Shown piece by piece: positions 23,281-23,351 of a stretch of DNA of 23,351 bases. The stretch's first letter is position 1; each line of letters starts with the position of its first letter. The DNA comes from a virus: the IMG/VR virus record IMGVR_UViG_3300030099_001378, positions 1 through 23,351 of that record. One strand, written 5' to 3'. Below the pieces are notes generated by a model, which saw only the letters and a program-made list of their open reading frames with translations, searched no databases and was not told the DNA's origin. The translations under genes and the position numbers were made by a program.

Positions 23281-23351
23281 AAAAATCTCCTAAAGTAAAG
23301 TTTTAAATAACAAATCTAGTAAATAACACGCTGTCACTAAAATAATAAATA

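Noticed and set aside
23291-23351. Sigma-70-type promoter before the leader ORF
   Set aside because: A GTGACA at 23337-23332 resembles a -35 box, but no acceptable -10 box lies 16-18 bases downstream. The region is simply AT-rich.
23223-23351. tRNA-derived attP core next to the integrase
   Set aside because: No T-loop, anticodon stem or CCA-like pattern is visible in these 129 bases; the att site may lie outside the window.

Overview
The window is a fragment of an AT-rich, tightly packed double-stranded DNA tailed-phage genome (or an integrated copy of one). It most resembles marine podovirus-like phages of abundant alphaproteobacteria (SAR116, RCA-Roseobacter and SAR11 types). Three things point there: a family A DNA polymerase carrying a DnaJ-like zinc finger, which I recall (not checked) as a hallmark of the HMO-2011-type phages; a monomeric adenosylcobalamin-dependent ribonucleotide reductase; and several structural proteins of marine-phage style. 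I see no host housekeeping genes, rRNA, tRNA, insertion sequence or CRISPR array.

The genome is in two convergent arms. The left arm (1-12230, + strand) is a virion module. It starts inside a tail-fibre gene with an S74 autoproteolytic chaperone, followed by a glycine-rich protein that may be the receptor-binding tip and a small tail-associated protein. Next come three membrane-linked small genes (2408-3519), an 834-aa Gln/Asn-rich protein with a long 11-residue repeat, two small proteins, a 474-aa protein and a 1237-aa protein. The last few are candidate internal or ejection proteins. Most genes touch or overlap by 1-4 bases.

The right arm (23280-12258, - strand) is the DNA module. In transcription order it holds a 22-codon hydrophobic leader ORF, tyrosine integrase, TOPRIM primase, a zinc-finger/GIY-YIG protein, a DnaB-type helicase, DNA polymerase, a probable ssDNA-binding protein, a Cas4/RecB-like Fe-S nuclease, T7-type endonuclease I, a hypothetical protein, a DUF3310 protein, a 58-aa protein, class II ribonucleotide reductase, and three small proteins (one resembling ribosome modulation factor). 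A GNRA-loop hairpin with a T-tract at 12231-12255 ends this arm exactly where the two arms meet.

Together the right arm encodes a near self-sufficient replisome: primase, helicase, polymerase, putative SSB, two nucleases for recombination and host-DNA recycling, and a dNTP supply. It is coupled to site-specific integration. No RNA polymerase, repressor, terminase, capsid, portal or endolysin gene lies in the window. I found no clear wholly new system. The best leads are the polymerase zinc finger, the hendecad repeat, two overlapping genes that both encode membrane segments, the leader ORF, the integrase lacking its usual HxxR histidine, and the GIY-YIG gene inside the replication operon.
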